A stretch of DNA of 64,000 nucleotides from [Bacillus] selenitireducens MLS10 (GTDB lineage Bacteria; Bacillota; Bacilli; Bacillales; Salisediminibacteriaceae). Below the pieces are notes generated by a model. It ran no database searches, was not told the DNA's origin, and saw nothing but the letters and a program-made list of their open reading frames with translations. The stretch lies in contig NC_014219.1 of the NCBI RefSeq assembly GCF_000093085.1, positions 3,464,384 through 3,528,383 on the forward strand, read 5' to 3'. The translations under genes and the position numbers were made by a program. Shown in pieces: positions 33,561-43,026 of the stretch. The stretch's first letter is position 1, and each line of letters opens with the position of its first letter.

Positions 33561-35558
33561 TCAGACTTTAAAACGGTTTGTTTTCTGCTGCAGTTCGGTA
33601 CTGAGATCGCTGAGCCGTTCCGCATTCGTCCCGACAGACTCAATCGCCTTGATCTGTTCGGCAGACGAGGCGGATACTTCTTCTGCTGTTGCTGCTGCGC
33701 CTTCGGCCACTTCGGCAACGCTCGCAATCAGATCCACGATCTGGTCTTTCTTCACGTTGACGCCTTCAAGATCCTGGGTGAGTTCATCGAGTGTATCCGT
33801 CAGGGATTCAATCGTGGAGACGATGGCTGTAAAGGATTCATTCGTATCCGTCACCGCCTGACGCTGCTCATCTCGCATCGCATTGGCTCTCGTCATCGCC
33901 GACTCCACTTCTTTCGTCTCTTTTCCGACTTCATCAAGCGTCGCACGGATTTTCCCTGTCGCTGACATGGACTGCTCGGCAAGCTTCCGGACTTCATCGG
34001 CCACAACAGCAAAGCCTTTCCCCTGTTCACCGGCCCTTGCCGCCTCGATGGATGCGTTCAGGGCAAGGAGGTTGGTCTGATCGGCAAATTCGGAGATTGT
34101 ATCGACCACTGTCCCGATATCACTGACCTTCGACGTCAGCTGGCTGATGGCTTCATTCACTCCGTCAAAAACCACTCCAGTCTCCTTCGTTCTCGATTCG
34201 AGGGTCTCCACCTGACGGATCCCGGCTTCGTTTGACGTCCGGATTTCCCCGGAAAGTCCCGTCATCGTCACCGCGCGGTCAGTCGCCCGGTTGACCTGTT
34301 CAACGAGCTGACTCATCTCCCTGTTCGTCTGATCGATATCGCCGGCCTGCTTCGCGGCTCCCTGAGCCACTTCATCCACAGCACCTGCCATGTCATCGCT
34401 TGTGGCGACGGATTCTTCTGCCACCGCACTCAAATCCTCCGACATATCCCGGGTATTATTGGATGACTCCTGAATCGACGCAATAAGCTGCCGGAGCTCA
34501 CCTGTCATTTCATTGACAGAACGGCCAAGCTGGGCAAGTTCATCATCCCCTTTAGCATCAAGGTCATGACTGAAATCACCGCCGGCCATACGGCGAATAT
34601 GCGCATTCAGGGCTGCGATCGGTCTCGTCAGTTTGGCCGCGACCAGATAGGAGGCACCAAAGGCAATCAGAACCGCCACGATTCCGACGACTACAAAGGT
34701 CGTCCGCGTCGTCTGAAGTTCACCATACAGTTCATCATTCTCATACGTCGTCATGAGCTGCCAGTCAAAGGCTTCGACGTCCGTATAAAAAATCGTCTCA
34801 TTCCGGGCATCGATCCGGTCGCTCTGTCCCCGGTTCTGAGGAACAACGGCCAGCTGACTGTCTTCATTCAAATCCATGCCAACCTGTTCCTGATCCGTAT
34901 GGGCAATGACGGTCCCGTCAGGTGAAATCATCGCCAGCTGCCCATTAAATGGCACTTCGGCCTGATTGAGGATGGCGACCATTTCTTCAAGACTCAAATC
35001 GATGCCCATGACACCGGTCACGTTGTCCTGATTATCCGTTACCGTTCTCGCCACGGTTATGATCAGTTCCTCTGTATCAATATCAATATACGGATCCGTC
35101 CAGATCACATTACCCGGTTGTGCAACGGCGTCTTCATACCAAGGTCGTCCTCTCGGATCAAACCCATCCGGCAAATCAACGGATGGGGAGGTGAACATTC
35201 CGCCGTCCTCCGTACCAACATAGACGAGCTGCGCACCGGGTTCTTGTTCCATAAAGGAGAGATGACTGATCGTAATGGACGACCAAAGGCTGTCGCTTTC
35301 CGCCGGCGTCAATCCACCTTCCGCAAATGTCCGTAATCGGTCGTCATCTGCAAATATACCTGTGGAAACCCCGTACTTCCCCATATACGCTTCGACAAAC
35401 CGTTCCGCATCTTCCATCGTTGCCATCGCCGTTTCATCCGCTGAATCCTCAATTCCCGCACTGAGCTGAAAATAGATGAGAAGCGACGTAAGGACCATTG
35501 TGACAATGACCAGTCCGCCTGTGAAAATGACCAGCTTCCCCTTCACCGATTTAACCAT
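33561..35558 (-). CDS. Methyl-accepting chemotaxis protein
   Basis: Transmembrane chemoreceptor of 665 residues. Helix 1 (about 8-30), extracellular double-CACHE domain (about 35-280) with the GRPWYEDAV and [17 protein letters not shown] type motifs, helix 2 (about 285-307), HAMP (about 308-360) and a long coiled-coil signalling domain with the hairpin tip [20 protein letters not shown]. The CACHE class usually senses amino acids, organic acids or similar small molecules; the ligand cannot be read here. AAGGGGG precedes the ATG. Single-gene unit with its own terminator. Confidence 0.95.
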   Translation of the reverse strand: MVKSVKGKLVIFTGGLVIVTMVLTSLLIYFQLSAGIEDSADETAMATMEDAERFVEAYMGKYGVSTGIFADDDRLRTFAEGGLTPAESDSLWSSITISHLSFMEQEPGAQLVYVGTEDGGMFTSPSVDLPDGFDPRGRPWYEDAVAQPGNVIWTDPYIDIDTEELIITVARTVTDNQDNVTGVMGIDLSLEEMVAILNQAEVPFNGQLAMISPDGTVIAHTDQEQVGMDLNEDSQLAVVPQNRGQSDRIDARNETIFYTDVEAFDWQLMTTYENDELYGELQTTRTTFVVVGIVAVLIAFGASYLVAAKLTRPIAALNAHIRRMAGGDFSHDLDAKGDDELAQLGRSVNEMTGELRQLIASIQESSNNTRDMSEDLSAVAEESVATSDDMAGAVDEVAQGAAKQAGDIDQTNREMSQLVEQVNRATDRAVTMTGLSGEIRTSNEAGIRQVETLESRTKETGVVFDGVNEAISQLTSKVSDIGTVVDTISEFADQTNLLALNASIEAARAGEQGKGFAVVADEVRKLAEQSMSATGKIRATLDEVGKETKEVESAMTRANAMRDEQRQAVTDTNESFTAIVSTIESLTDTLDELTQDLEGVNVKKDQIVDLIASVAEVAEGAAATAEEVSASSAEQIKAIESVGTNAERLSDLSTELQQKTNRFKV

Positions 35559-35699
35559 GCTGTTGTCCCCCTTACGATCGACTTGTGTTATTTGATAACA
35601 ATTGTAAAAAAAGATTGTACTTACACCTTAGTTTATGACAAATAGCGAATAATGTCGATTGATTCCGGGTAAAATACGGAATGTTTCGGTTTCCGGCAT

Positions 35700-35728
35700 T
35701 TGAAGAACCCGGACAAATCCTGTATTCT
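35700..35728 (+). promoter_or_regulatory. Promoter of yojF-bshB2
   Basis: TTGAAG (35700-35705), a 17-base spacer and TATTCT (35723-35728), 26 bases before the ATG. Confidence 0.65.
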
Positions 35729-35754
35729 AATGAAAGAAGAAAGGAGTCCTACCG

Positions 35755-36105
35755 ATGAAACCAATTGATGCAAAGGCCATTCAGGCAACCCTGGACCAGT
35801 GGACCGGCACTCCGCTGTATCTGCACCTTGAAACGACGAATGGTGCTTATGCGAGTCATAAAAATGCCGGCATGCTGTCTGCCGGTGCGTTTTTCAGAAA
35901 TGCGGAAATCACCTATGAACGGGCCACCATTACCGGAGACGGTCCATACCGGATCGGGATCGAAACGAAGCTCGGCTGGCTGTATGCAGAGGGCCTGACT
36001 GATGCAGAAATGACCCCGGACGGCGCGCTGCTCCTTGCCGGTCACGATGACGAAGGGAAGCTGGCTGCCTGTTTTGAGCTCAGTGAAACCCCGTTCCCCA
36101 AATAA
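35755..36105 (+). CDS. yojF: YojF family protein (DUF1806)
   Basis: Cytoplasmic 116-residue protein of the DUF1806 family, function unknown. It is compact and beta-rich, with LYLHLETTNGAYASH near the N-terminus and no membrane segment. AAAGGAG precedes the ATG. It lies 25 bases upstream of bshB2, the same yojF-yojG pairing as in B. subtilis, which suggests a role connected with the deacetylase or with bacillithiol, but this is inference. Confidence 0.9.
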   Translation: MKPIDAKAIQATLDQWTGTPLYLHLETTNGAYASHKNAGMLSAGAFFRNAEITYERATITGDGPYRIGIETKLGWLYAEGLTDAEMTPDGALLLAGHDDEGKLAACFELSETPFPK

Positions 36106-36130
36106 AATGACGCATAAGGATGTGTAGCAT

Positions 36131-36805
36131 GTGGGTAATCAGCATTTACTGGTTGTACTCCCTCACCCCGATGATGAAGCTTTCGGCGTGGCGGGTACAA
36201 TTCTTTCGCATAAAGAAGCAGGACATGATGTCACCTATATCTGTCTGACACTCGGTGAAATGGGCCGTAACATGGGCAATCCCCTCATTGCCAACCGGGA
36301 ATCCCTCTTTGAAGTCCGCAAAACCGAACTCGAAGAGGCCTGCCGCCTTCTTGGCATCGAAGACCTTCGCCGGTTCGGCATGCGGGACAAAACCGTCGAA
36401 TTTGCCGATCAGGACGCACTCGTTGAGCGGATTTTCGATGTCATTGAAGAAGTGCGCCCGTCCACCATCATTTCGTTCTACCCCGGCTTCGCCGTCCATC
36501 CGGACCACGATGCCACAGGCCTTGCCACGGCTCTTGCCGTCAAAAAACTGCCCGCAGAAGAGCGGCCCGTTTTCTGGGCCATCGCTTTCAAAGAAGGCTG
36601 TGAAGCCATCATCGGTGAACCGGACATCGAACGGGACGTCCGGCCGTTCGCCGATCGGAAACTCGACGTTATTGCCGCACATAAATCACAGACGGCCGGC
36701 GTGATTGACGTGCTGAAAGAACAGTATAAAGAAGAATCCGATGACGACATTGTCAGACGCATGACGACAGAGCGTTTTTGGACACTCGATGTCGATCAGT
36801 ATTAA
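36131..36805 (+). CDS. bshB2: Bacillithiol biosynthesis deacetylase BshB2
   Basis: Zinc-dependent PIG-L/LmbE-type deacetylase of 224 residues that removes the acetyl group of GlcNAc-malate in bacillithiol synthesis; it also resembles bacillithiol-conjugate amidases. Zinc and catalytic residues are H12, D14 and D15 in PHPDDEAFG, and the second His motif HPDHDATG is near residue 118. The start is GTG with AAGGATG eight bases upstream. Second gene of yojF-bshB2, followed by a strong terminator. B. subtilis has two partly redundant BshB proteins; this matches the YojG form. Confidence 0.92.
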   Translation: MGNQHLLVVLPHPDDEAFGVAGTILSHKEAGHDVTYICLTLGEMGRNMGNPLIANRESLFEVRKTELEEACRLLGIEDLRRFGMRDKTVEFADQDALVERIFDVIEEVRPSTIISFYPGFAVHPDHDATGLATALAVKKLPAEERPVFWAIAFKEGCEAIIGEPDIERDVRPFADRKLDVIAAHKSQTAGVIDVLKEQYKEESDDDIVRRMTTERFWTLDVDQY

Positions 36806-36824
36806 ACAGCCATTCCTATAACGA

Positions 36825-36868
36825 AGAAAAGCGTCCCGCTCCAGAAATATGGAACGGGACGCTTTTCT
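36825..36868. terminator. Bidirectional terminator after bshB2
   Basis: A 14-bp stem AGAAAAGCGTCCCG/CGGGACGCTTTTCT between convergent genes. Confidence 0.88.
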
Positions 36869-36908
36869 ATACAGGGTATCAGGCTTGACCAGCCTTACTT
36901 GACAGCGT

Positions 36909-37448
36909 TCAGCGCAGTTCTTCCTGATCAACGTGATCAGACAGATTTGCGCGTTTGTCGTATTTGTAAGGCAAGGAAGGCCCGACAACGTCGTTCAGCA
37001 TCGCCTGCATCTCCTGAGGCTGGCTCACATAGTAGTGAAACGAACGGTGTTTTTTCGGAAGCTTAACCGTCAGATCAAGCTGTCTGCCGTCAATTTCATG
37101 ACGGACGACCCGTTCATTTTCCGTTACGAACTTTATCCGCTTCCAAACTGGAACAAATAACAGAAAGTTTTTTGTGAGGACCATGTGACCTTTTGTTCCA
37201 CTGGCCACTTTTACCCCGTGCATCATCAAAATCGGCTCTTCCTTGACAAGGTTAACCGTTTTCCTGATCGCCATCATTCTGGCCCCTGCGTCGTATCCAA
37301 AGGTGAGCAGGAGTCCAAGAGCAATGGAGGAGACACTGATCGCAACAGACACGGACCAGGTCACAAGCGGCACAAATAAAATGAGAATAAGGATGGCTAA
37401 CGCATAACGACGGTAACGGCCGCCAAACGGATGATCCTGTTGTATCAT
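36909..37448 (-). CDS. Membrane protein of unknown function
   Basis: A 179-residue protein I do not recognise. Two adjacent hydrophobic segments (about residues 16-34 and 36-54) form a hairpin. A basic, soluble domain of about 120 residues follows, predicted cytoplasmic, with KRIKFVTENERVVRHEIDG and SFHYYVSQPQEMQAML segments. The layout recalls bacterial PH-like (YcxB-type) membrane proteins, but the match is by impression only. GGAGGTGAG lies before the ATG of MIQQDHPFGG, five codons into the open frame. Single-gene unit between convergent bshB2 and ltaS-like genes. Confidence 0.75.
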   Translation of the reverse strand: MIQQDHPFGGRYRRYALAILILILFVPLVTWSVSVAISVSSIALGLLLTFGYDAGARMMAIRKTVNLVKEEPILMMHGVKVASGTKGHMVLTKNFLLFVPVWKRIKFVTENERVVRHEIDGRQLDLTVKLPKKHRSFHYYVSQPQEMQAMLNDVVGPSLPYKYDKRANLSDHVDQEELR

Positions 37449-37532
37449 TGTTCTCACCTCCAATTAGTCTTACTATTATACCCTTTTTGTGAGTATTAAA
37501 ACATATCTTTTGACATTGTTCTCGTTTTTTGC

Positions 37533-37568
37533 AAAACAAAAAGACCCGAAACCGTTCATTCGGGTCTT
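37533..37568 (-). terminator. Terminator after the LTA synthase-like gene
   Basis: AAGACCCGAA/TTCGGGTCTT stem with an 8-base loop and a T run on the minus strand. Confidence 0.87.
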
Positions 37569-37585
37569 CCGTCGTCTCTGTCACG

Positions 37586-39457
37586 TCAGTCCTCATCAGG
37601 ATCAAGCTGTTCCGGATCGAACCGGAGCAGATCACCGTAAATAATCTGATCCGAGTAATGGAGCTCACTCTGACCGAATTCAAAGGCATCACTGCAGTCA
37701 GAGAACGGGCGCTCACTGCCGTCTTCCGCATCGAAACACGTCTCTTTTGTATAAATAATCTCGTCGGTAACCACATCACCGTTACGGAGGACGGCAAACT
37801 CGTCTCGATCTTCTGAGAGCAGGTCTGAGCCAAACATGTACATCTCCTGATCATCGAGGCCAAGGAGATTCACAACCGTCGGCAGAACGTCCACCTGGCC
37901 GCCAACCGTTGACGAATGAAACGCCTGATCTTCTTCTCCCGGAATATGAATGATGACCGGCACCCGGTCGAGCTTGACCGATTCATCCGGGGTCACCTCA
38001 TAGCCGAGGAACGATTCGAGCTCTTCATAATGGGTTTCGGCAATCCCGTAATGATCACCGTAGAGAACGAACATCGTATCCTCATAGAGACCGGCCTCTT
38101 TCATTTCATCGAAGAACACCCGAACCGCTTCGTCCGTGTAGCGAACCGTCGGGAAGTACCGGTTGACAATGTCACTGTCCGAATCAAACGGCTCAATCAG
38201 ATGCTGTTCCTCATCGAGTTCATAAGGGAAGTGATTGGTCAGCGTCAGGAACTTGCCATAGAACGGTTCCTGCATGTCGTTCAGATACGGCATTGACTGT
38301 TCAAAGAAGTCGATGTCAAGCATGCCCCAACCTACATTTATATCCTCTGTGACTTCATAATCCTTCTCTTCCACATAGTCGTCATAATATAGCTGTTCAT
38401 ACATCTCTTCGCGGTTATAGAAGCTGATGTCATTTGCATGAAAGGCAGTTGATTCATAGCCCCGTTCACCGAGCTTCTTCAACAGCGGATGGAACTGATT
38501 CTCCGACGCCGCATGGAACACCGCCCCTCGGCCAATCGGATAAAGGGAATTGTGCATCATAAACTCTGCATCGGACGTCTTCCCCTGCCCGGTCTGATCA
38601 TAGACGTTGTCAAAATAGAAACTGTCTTCGATCAGCTCATTCAAAAAAGGCGTGATTTCTTCTCCGTTCAACGTCTCCCCGATCACAAAATCCTCCACGG
38701 ACTCAAGGGAGATCATCACAACGTTGCGGTCTTCGGCGAGCCCGTGCAAGTCACGGTTCGGCTCCACATACGTATCCGACAGATGATTCTGAATATCCGT
38801 CCAGTCATCTTTATCGGCAAAGACGGTCTGCGAAGCGGTGACCAGATGAATATACGCATCATAAACATAAAAGTTATAGAGCCCGACGGATTTAATGACA
38901 TTGTCCCGGTTGAAGGAATGCACCCGCTCATCAGACTGCACGACCTGTCCGGAGACAACGATCGTCAGCACAACCACGGCCACGGCCGAATAGATCTTCG
39001 CCCCTGATTTCAGGGACATCCGTGACAGGGTAAACCAGTCCCGCTTTCTTTTGAAGAAAAACGCGATCACAGCGAGATCCAAAAAGAAGAACACATCATA
39101 CCACTGAACAAGCTCCACAACGCTCGTTGACAGATCACCGGCATTGCCGCCCATCACGAGCATCGGCAGGGTAATAATATCAATAAATTCCCTGTAGTAC
39201 ACAGCATTGGCATAGAGAATGCCCGACACAGCCAGAGCTACCAGGAAATAATAAGACGGTTGGATCCGTTTGGAAAAGAGCATGCCGACAGAGAACACGA
39301 CGAGCAGGAAGGCCATCGGGTTCACCGCAAAAATCAGCATCTCAAGGAAACGGTTTAACGCAAGGTCAAAGGTGACCACGGAAACGGTAAACGTCTTTAC
39401 CCAAAGGACGGTCATCAACAGCACCATCAGCCGGTTATTTGAGATAAAAGCTTTCAT
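37586..39457 (-). CDS. ltaS: Lipoteichoic acid synthase family protein
   Basis: Membrane glycerol-phosphate transferase of 623 residues that polymerises lipoteichoic acid from phosphatidylglycerol. Five N-terminal membrane segments (about 1-185) are followed by an extracellular sulfatase-fold domain. The catalytic threonine is T294 in TGQGKTSDAE (T300 in the S. aureus enzyme), with metal-site motifs ISLESVEDF and YGDHYGI. AAAGGACG precedes the ATG of MKAFISNN; the open frame extends 18 codons further. Bacilli have several paralogues (LtaS, YfnI, YqgS, YvgJ, the last acting as primase), and I cannot say which this is. Confidence 0.92.
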   Translation of the reverse strand: MKAFISNNRLMVLLMTVLWVKTFTVSVVTFDLALNRFLEMLIFAVNPMAFLLVVFSVGMLFSKRIQPSYYFLVALAVSGILYANAVYYREFIDIITLPMLVMGGNAGDLSTSVVELVQWYDVFFFLDLAVIAFFFKRKRDWFTLSRMSLKSGAKIYSAVAVVVLTIVVSGQVVQSDERVHSFNRDNVIKSVGLYNFYVYDAYIHLVTASQTVFADKDDWTDIQNHLSDTYVEPNRDLHGLAEDRNVVMISLESVEDFVIGETLNGEEITPFLNELIEDSFYFDNVYDQTGQGKTSDAEFMMHNSLYPIGRGAVFHAASENQFHPLLKKLGERGYESTAFHANDISFYNREEMYEQLYYDDYVEEKDYEVTEDINVGWGMLDIDFFEQSMPYLNDMQEPFYGKFLTLTNHFPYELDEEQHLIEPFDSDSDIVNRYFPTVRYTDEAVRVFFDEMKEAGLYEDTMFVLYGDHYGIAETHYEELESFLGYEVTPDESVKLDRVPVIIHIPGEEDQAFHSSTVGGQVDVLPTVVNLLGLDDQEMYMFGSDLLSEDRDEFAVLRNGDVVTDEIIYTKETCFDAEDGSERPFSDCSDAFEFGQSELHYSDQIIYGDLLRFDPEQLDPDED

Positions 39458-39514
39458 TTTGATAACGTCCTTTCTTAAAAACTCCACACCACTCCGAACA
39501 TACACTATCATCTA

Positions 39515-39543
39515 ATTGTAAACCCGCTCAGACAGCCTTACAA
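39515..39543 (-). promoter_or_regulatory. Promoter of the LTA synthase-like gene
   Basis: On the minus strand TTGTAA (39543-39538), a 17-base spacer and TACAAT (39520-39515). Confidence 0.65.
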
Positions 39544-39656
39544 TCCATCACCAGGGTTTTACACTGTTTTCGATAATTAAACGAATTCCTACCATATCTT
39601 TACCCGCCTCCGCCCTTTTGAAAACACCGGCCCTCCCCCAAACAGATCGCAACAGA

Positions 39657-39685
39657 TTGAACTATCCGACACAAGCGTTTAAAAT
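39657..39685 (+). promoter_or_regulatory. Promoter of the M29 aminopeptidase gene
   Basis: TTGAAC (39657-39662), a 17-base spacer and TAAAAT (39680-39685), 36 bases before the ATG. Confidence 0.7.
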
Positions 39686-39721
39686 AGAGAAGAGTCACAA
39701 CCTTGAAAGGAAGATGCACAC

Positions 39722-40954
39722 ATGACCACGTTAGATCAGAAGATTGAACAGTACGCTGAACTCGCAGTCACAGTCGGTGTCAACATCCAAAAAGACCAGA
39801 CGCTCGTATTGAATGCCCCCGTTGCTTCTGCGGACTTCGTGCGCCTCGTCGCAAAAAAAGCCTACGAACAGGGTGCGAAGAACGTCCACGTCGAATGGCA
39901 CGATGACGATTTAACCCGCATCCGTTACGACATGGCGCCCCTCGAATCCTTCCACGAATTCCCTGAATGGAAAGCCCGGGGCTTTGAGGAAATGGCAGAA
40001 AACGGCGCCGCCTACATGACGATTAAGGCGACGGACCCGGATCTCCTCTCCGGCGTTGACGGGGAAAAAATCGCCGCCGCGAACAAAGCATCCGGGCAGG
40101 CGATGAATACATTCCGAACCTATATCCAGTCTGACAAAGTCAGCTGGCTCGTGATCTCAGCCCCTTCACAGGCCTGGGCGGAAAAAGTCTTCCCTGAAGC
40201 AAAAGGCGAAGAAGCAATGAATAAGCTTTGGGAAGCGATTCTCGAGACGGTCCGGGTGAACACGGAAGACCCGGTAGCCGAATGGAAGCAGCATGACGAG
40301 AACCTCCAGACAAAAGCACGCTTCTTGACAGAGAAGAACTACACGAAACTTCATTTCCAGGCGCCGGGGACGGATCTCGAAATCGAGCTCCCGGACAATC
40401 ACATCTGGATCGGCGGCGGCGGTCCGAACAAAGACGGCGTTCACTTCGTGGCCAACATGCCGACCGAAGAGGTCTTCACGGCACCAAAGGCAGACGGCGT
40501 CAACGGTACCGTCTCCAACACAAAACCGCTGAACTACGGCGGCAATCTGATCGACAACTTTACCCTGACGTTTAAAGACGGCAAGGTCGTGGATTTCAAA
40601 GCGGAACAGGGAGAAGAGACGTTGAAGAACCTCCTTGATTCCGATGAAGGCGCCAAGCGTCTCGGGGAAGTCGCCCTCGTGCCGCACGGTTCACCGATCT
40701 CACAGTCCGGCATTCTCTTCTACAACACGCTGTATGACGAGAACGCTTCAAATCATATCGCCCTCGGCAGCGCCTACCCGACGAATCTCAAGGGCGGGGC
40801 GGACATGAACAAAGAAGAACTCGAACAGGCAGGCCTGAACGTCAGCATCACCCACGTTGACTTCATGATCGGTTCAGGCGACATGAATATTGACGGTGTA
40901 AAAGCGGACGGTTCAACTGAGCCCGTCTTCCGTAACGGTGAGTGGGCCGTGTAA
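39722..40954 (+). CDS. M29 family aminopeptidase
   Basis: Metal-dependent leucyl-type aminopeptidase of the thermophilic-aminopeptidase family (AmpS/AmpT/PepS), 410 residues, the usual family length. Metal ligands appear as the Glu pair in MPTEEVFTAP (about 248-257), the Glu in LGEVALVPHG, His in YDENASNHIALG, and the His/Asp of HVDFMIGSGDMNIDG near the C-terminus. It acts in the cytoplasm on N-termini of peptides. AAAGGAAG precedes the ATG. Monocistronic with its own promoter and terminator. Confidence 0.95.
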   Translation: MTTLDQKIEQYAELAVTVGVNIQKDQTLVLNAPVASADFVRLVAKKAYEQGAKNVHVEWHDDDLTRIRYDMAPLESFHEFPEWKARGFEEMAENGAAYMTIKATDPDLLSGVDGEKIAAANKASGQAMNTFRTYIQSDKVSWLVISAPSQAWAEKVFPEAKGEEAMNKLWEAILETVRVNTEDPVAEWKQHDENLQTKARFLTEKNYTKLHFQAPGTDLEIELPDNHIWIGGGGPNKDGVHFVANMPTEEVFTAPKADGVNGTVSNTKPLNYGGNLIDNFTLTFKDGKVVDFKAEQGEETLKNLLDSDEGAKRLGEVALVPHGSPISQSGILFYNTLYDENASNHIALGSAYPTNLKGGADMNKEELEQAGLNVSITHVDFMIGSGDMNIDGVKADGSTEPVFRNGEWAV

Positions 40955-40964
40955 TCCGCTCTTT

Positions 40965-40998
40965 AAAAGCAGTCTTTCTCCGGAAAGGCTGCTTTTTT
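40965..40998 (+). terminator. Terminator after the M29 aminopeptidase
   Basis: AAAAGCAG/CTGCTTTT stem extended by CTTTC/GAAAG, then six T. Confidence 0.85.
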
Positions 40999-41108
40999 AC
41001 TCTTTTATTATGAATGTACATGCATAAACAGCATGGTTCAAAACACGAAAACCCTTATAAAACCGATTTTTTTCATTTTTCTGAAAAGATTTTTATGCAA
41101 AATTATGA

Positions 41109-41137
41109 TTGATTATTCTTTTTTCATGCATTAAAAT
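41109..41137 (+). promoter_or_regulatory. Promoter of the YjiH family gene
   Basis: TTGATT (41109-41114), a 17-base spacer and TAAAAT (41132-41137), 38 bases before the ATG, in a very AT-rich stretch. Confidence 0.65.
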
Positions 41138-41175
41138 GAATTTTGCTGAATGAATATTAATAAGGGGTGTTTTCA

Positions 41176-42540
41176 ATGAACACACAGAATCAACAACAAA
41201 CGCAATCATTACTTATGTTTCTTATCCCATCCCTGATCGGGGTCGCACTGTTTATGACACCTGTCCCGACGGATGATGGCTTTACCATTCCTGTTGCCGT
41301 ACTGTCCGGCTGGCTCGAAGGCGCTCTGTATGACGCGTTGCCGGCGATCATGACCGGTCTGATCATCATCAGTTTTCTCGGAAGTCTGATCCATAAAGGA
41401 TTCCGACCCCGGTTTATGGATGATCAGCCGTTTCTCCGTAACCTGTTTGACGTCTCCCTGTTCTGGGTGATCACACGGCTTCTGGCGTCTTTCTTCGCCG
41501 TCATTACGCTGTTTGAGATCGCCATTCCTGCCGTCTATGATCCGTATACCGGCGGTCTGCTTCTTTATGATTTACTGCCATTATTGTTTTCCATCTTCTT
41601 TTTTGCAGGTCTCTTTTTGCCGCTGTTATTGAACTTCGGGCTCCTCGAATTCTTCGGGGCGCTGTTGACGAAAGTGATGCGGCCGCTCTTCACCCTGCCT
41701 GGGCGCTCATCCATTGACTCGTTGACGTCCTGGCTCGGAGACGGCACCATCGGGGTCATTCTCACGAATAAACAGTATGAAGAAGGCTTTTATTCAAAGC
41801 GGGAAGCCGCCGTCATCGCCACGACGTTCTCCGTCGTGTCGATCACCTTTTCTCTCGTCATCATTCAGGAAGTCGGCCTCGAGCACATGTTCTTCCCGTT
41901 TTACCTGACCGTTGCCGCGGCCGGGGTGATCGCGGCCCTTATCATGCCGAGAATCCCGCCGCTTTCACGAAAGCCGCAGACCTATGCGGAAGGGAAAAAT
42001 CAGCCAGATGACACCATCCCTGCCTCTTACAAGAAGCAGTCTTTCGGCGCCGCCCGTTTTGGTATTGATCTGGCGAAACGCCGCGCCGGCTCTCAGGAAG
42101 GCTTCGCCGCTTTCTTCAAATCAGGCGGGAAGAACGTTCTTGATATGTGGCTCGGCGTGGCCCCGGTCGTCATGGCGTTCGGTACCGTAGCGCTTGTGAT
42201 TGCGGAAAACACACCGTTCTTCACGTATCTCGGCATGCCGTTCATTCCTCTTCTTGAGCTGATGCAGGTGCCGGAAGCGGCCGCCGCCTCGGAAACGATG
42301 GTCGTCGGCTTTGCTGATATGTTCCTGCCGGCCATTTTCGCAAGCGGCATCGAGAGTGAAATGACGCGATTTATTATCGGCTGTCTCGCCGTCTCTCAGC
42401 TCGTCTATCTTTCTGAAGTCGGGGGCGTCATCCTCGGCTCGAAGATCCCGCTGAACCTCGGCGAACTGTTCATCATCTTTATCGAGCGTACGCTCATTAC
42501 ACTGCCCGTGATCGTCCTGATCGCGCATATGATCTTTTAA
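41176..42540 (+). CDS. YjiH family membrane protein (nucleoside-recognition/Gate domain)
   Basis: Integral membrane protein of 454 residues with about ten hydrophobic segments. Gate-domain-like repeats are visible around FFGALLTKVMRPLFTLPG and, in the second half, the PEAAAASETMVVGFADMFLPA segment. YjiH-type proteins are predicted transporters of unknown substrate; Gate-domain relatives include nucleoside transporters and the sporulation proteins SpmA/SpmB. AAGGGGTG precedes the ATG of MNTQNQQQ, three codons inside the open frame. Single gene with its own promoter. Confidence 0.85.
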   Translation: MNTQNQQQTQSLLMFLIPSLIGVALFMTPVPTDDGFTIPVAVLSGWLEGALYDALPAIMTGLIIISFLGSLIHKGFRPRFMDDQPFLRNLFDVSLFWVITRLLASFFAVITLFEIAIPAVYDPYTGGLLLYDLLPLLFSIFFFAGLFLPLLLNFGLLEFFGALLTKVMRPLFTLPGRSSIDSLTSWLGDGTIGVILTNKQYEEGFYSKREAAVIATTFSVVSITFSLVIIQEVGLEHMFFPFYLTVAAAGVIAALIMPRIPPLSRKPQTYAEGKNQPDDTIPASYKKQSFGAARFGIDLAKRRAGSQEGFAAFFKSGGKNVLDMWLGVAPVVMAFGTVALVIAENTPFFTYLGMPFIPLLELMQVPEAAAASETMVVGFADMFLPAIFASGIESEMTRFIIGCLAVSQLVYLSEVGGVILGSKIPLNLGELFIIFIERTLITLPVIVLIAHMIF

Positions 42541-42563
42541 CGTGCCCGGCATTCCCGGTATGC

Positions 42564-42606
42564 AAAAGGAGCCTTCCCCCAATGATGAGGGAAAGGCTCC
42601 TTTTTT
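42564..42606. terminator. Bidirectional terminator between yjiH-like gene and ridA
   Basis: AAAAGGAGCCTT pairs with AAGGCTCCTTTT around an inner CCC/GGG, with six T on the plus strand. Confidence 0.9.
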
Positions 42607-42627
42607 GCTGTTTGACACAAACGCCCG

Positions 42628-43011
42628 TTACTTTTTCGCAATGACTTCCACTTCCACCATTGCACCTTTTGGCAGCTTCGCCACTTCCACGGCACTTCTC
42701 GCCGGATACGGTTCTTTCAGATAGCTCGCATACACCTCGTTGACCTTGGCGAAATCATTCATGTCGTCAAGGAAAATCATCGCCTTGATGACGTTCCCAA
42801 AATCACAGTTCGCAGCCTTCAGCACCCCTTCCACGTTCTTCATCACGCGGTGGGTCTGTTCTTCGACGGTGGTGCCGGTGATTTCCATCGTTTCAGGATC
42901 GAGGGGAATCTGTCCGGAACAGTAAAGCATCCCATCCACCTCGATTGCCTGGGAATAAGGGCCAATGGCGTCAGGCGCCATGTTCGTTACGATACGGTTC
43001 TTTCCCGTCAT
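42628..43011 (-). CDS. ridA: Enamine/imine deaminase RidA (YabJ family)
   Basis: Trimeric cytoplasmic enzyme of 127 residues that hydrolyses reactive 2-aminoacrylate-type enamines produced by PLP enzymes. The substrate-binding arginine R105 (PARSAVEV) and E120 match the canonical numbering, as do the GPYSQ and CSGQIPLD motifs. GGAGG precedes the ATG. B. subtilis YabJ lies in the pur/spoVG area; here it stands next to coaA, with 15 bases between, so the two may be co-transcribed (coaA first). Confidence 0.95.
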   Translation of the reverse strand: MTGKNRIVTNMAPDAIGPYSQAIEVDGMLYCSGQIPLDPETMEITGTTVEEQTHRVMKNVEGVLKAANCDFGNVIKAMIFLDDMNDFAKVNEVYASYLKEPYPARSAVEVAKLPKGAMVEVEVIAKK

Positions 43012-43026
43012 GTTGGATACATCCTC

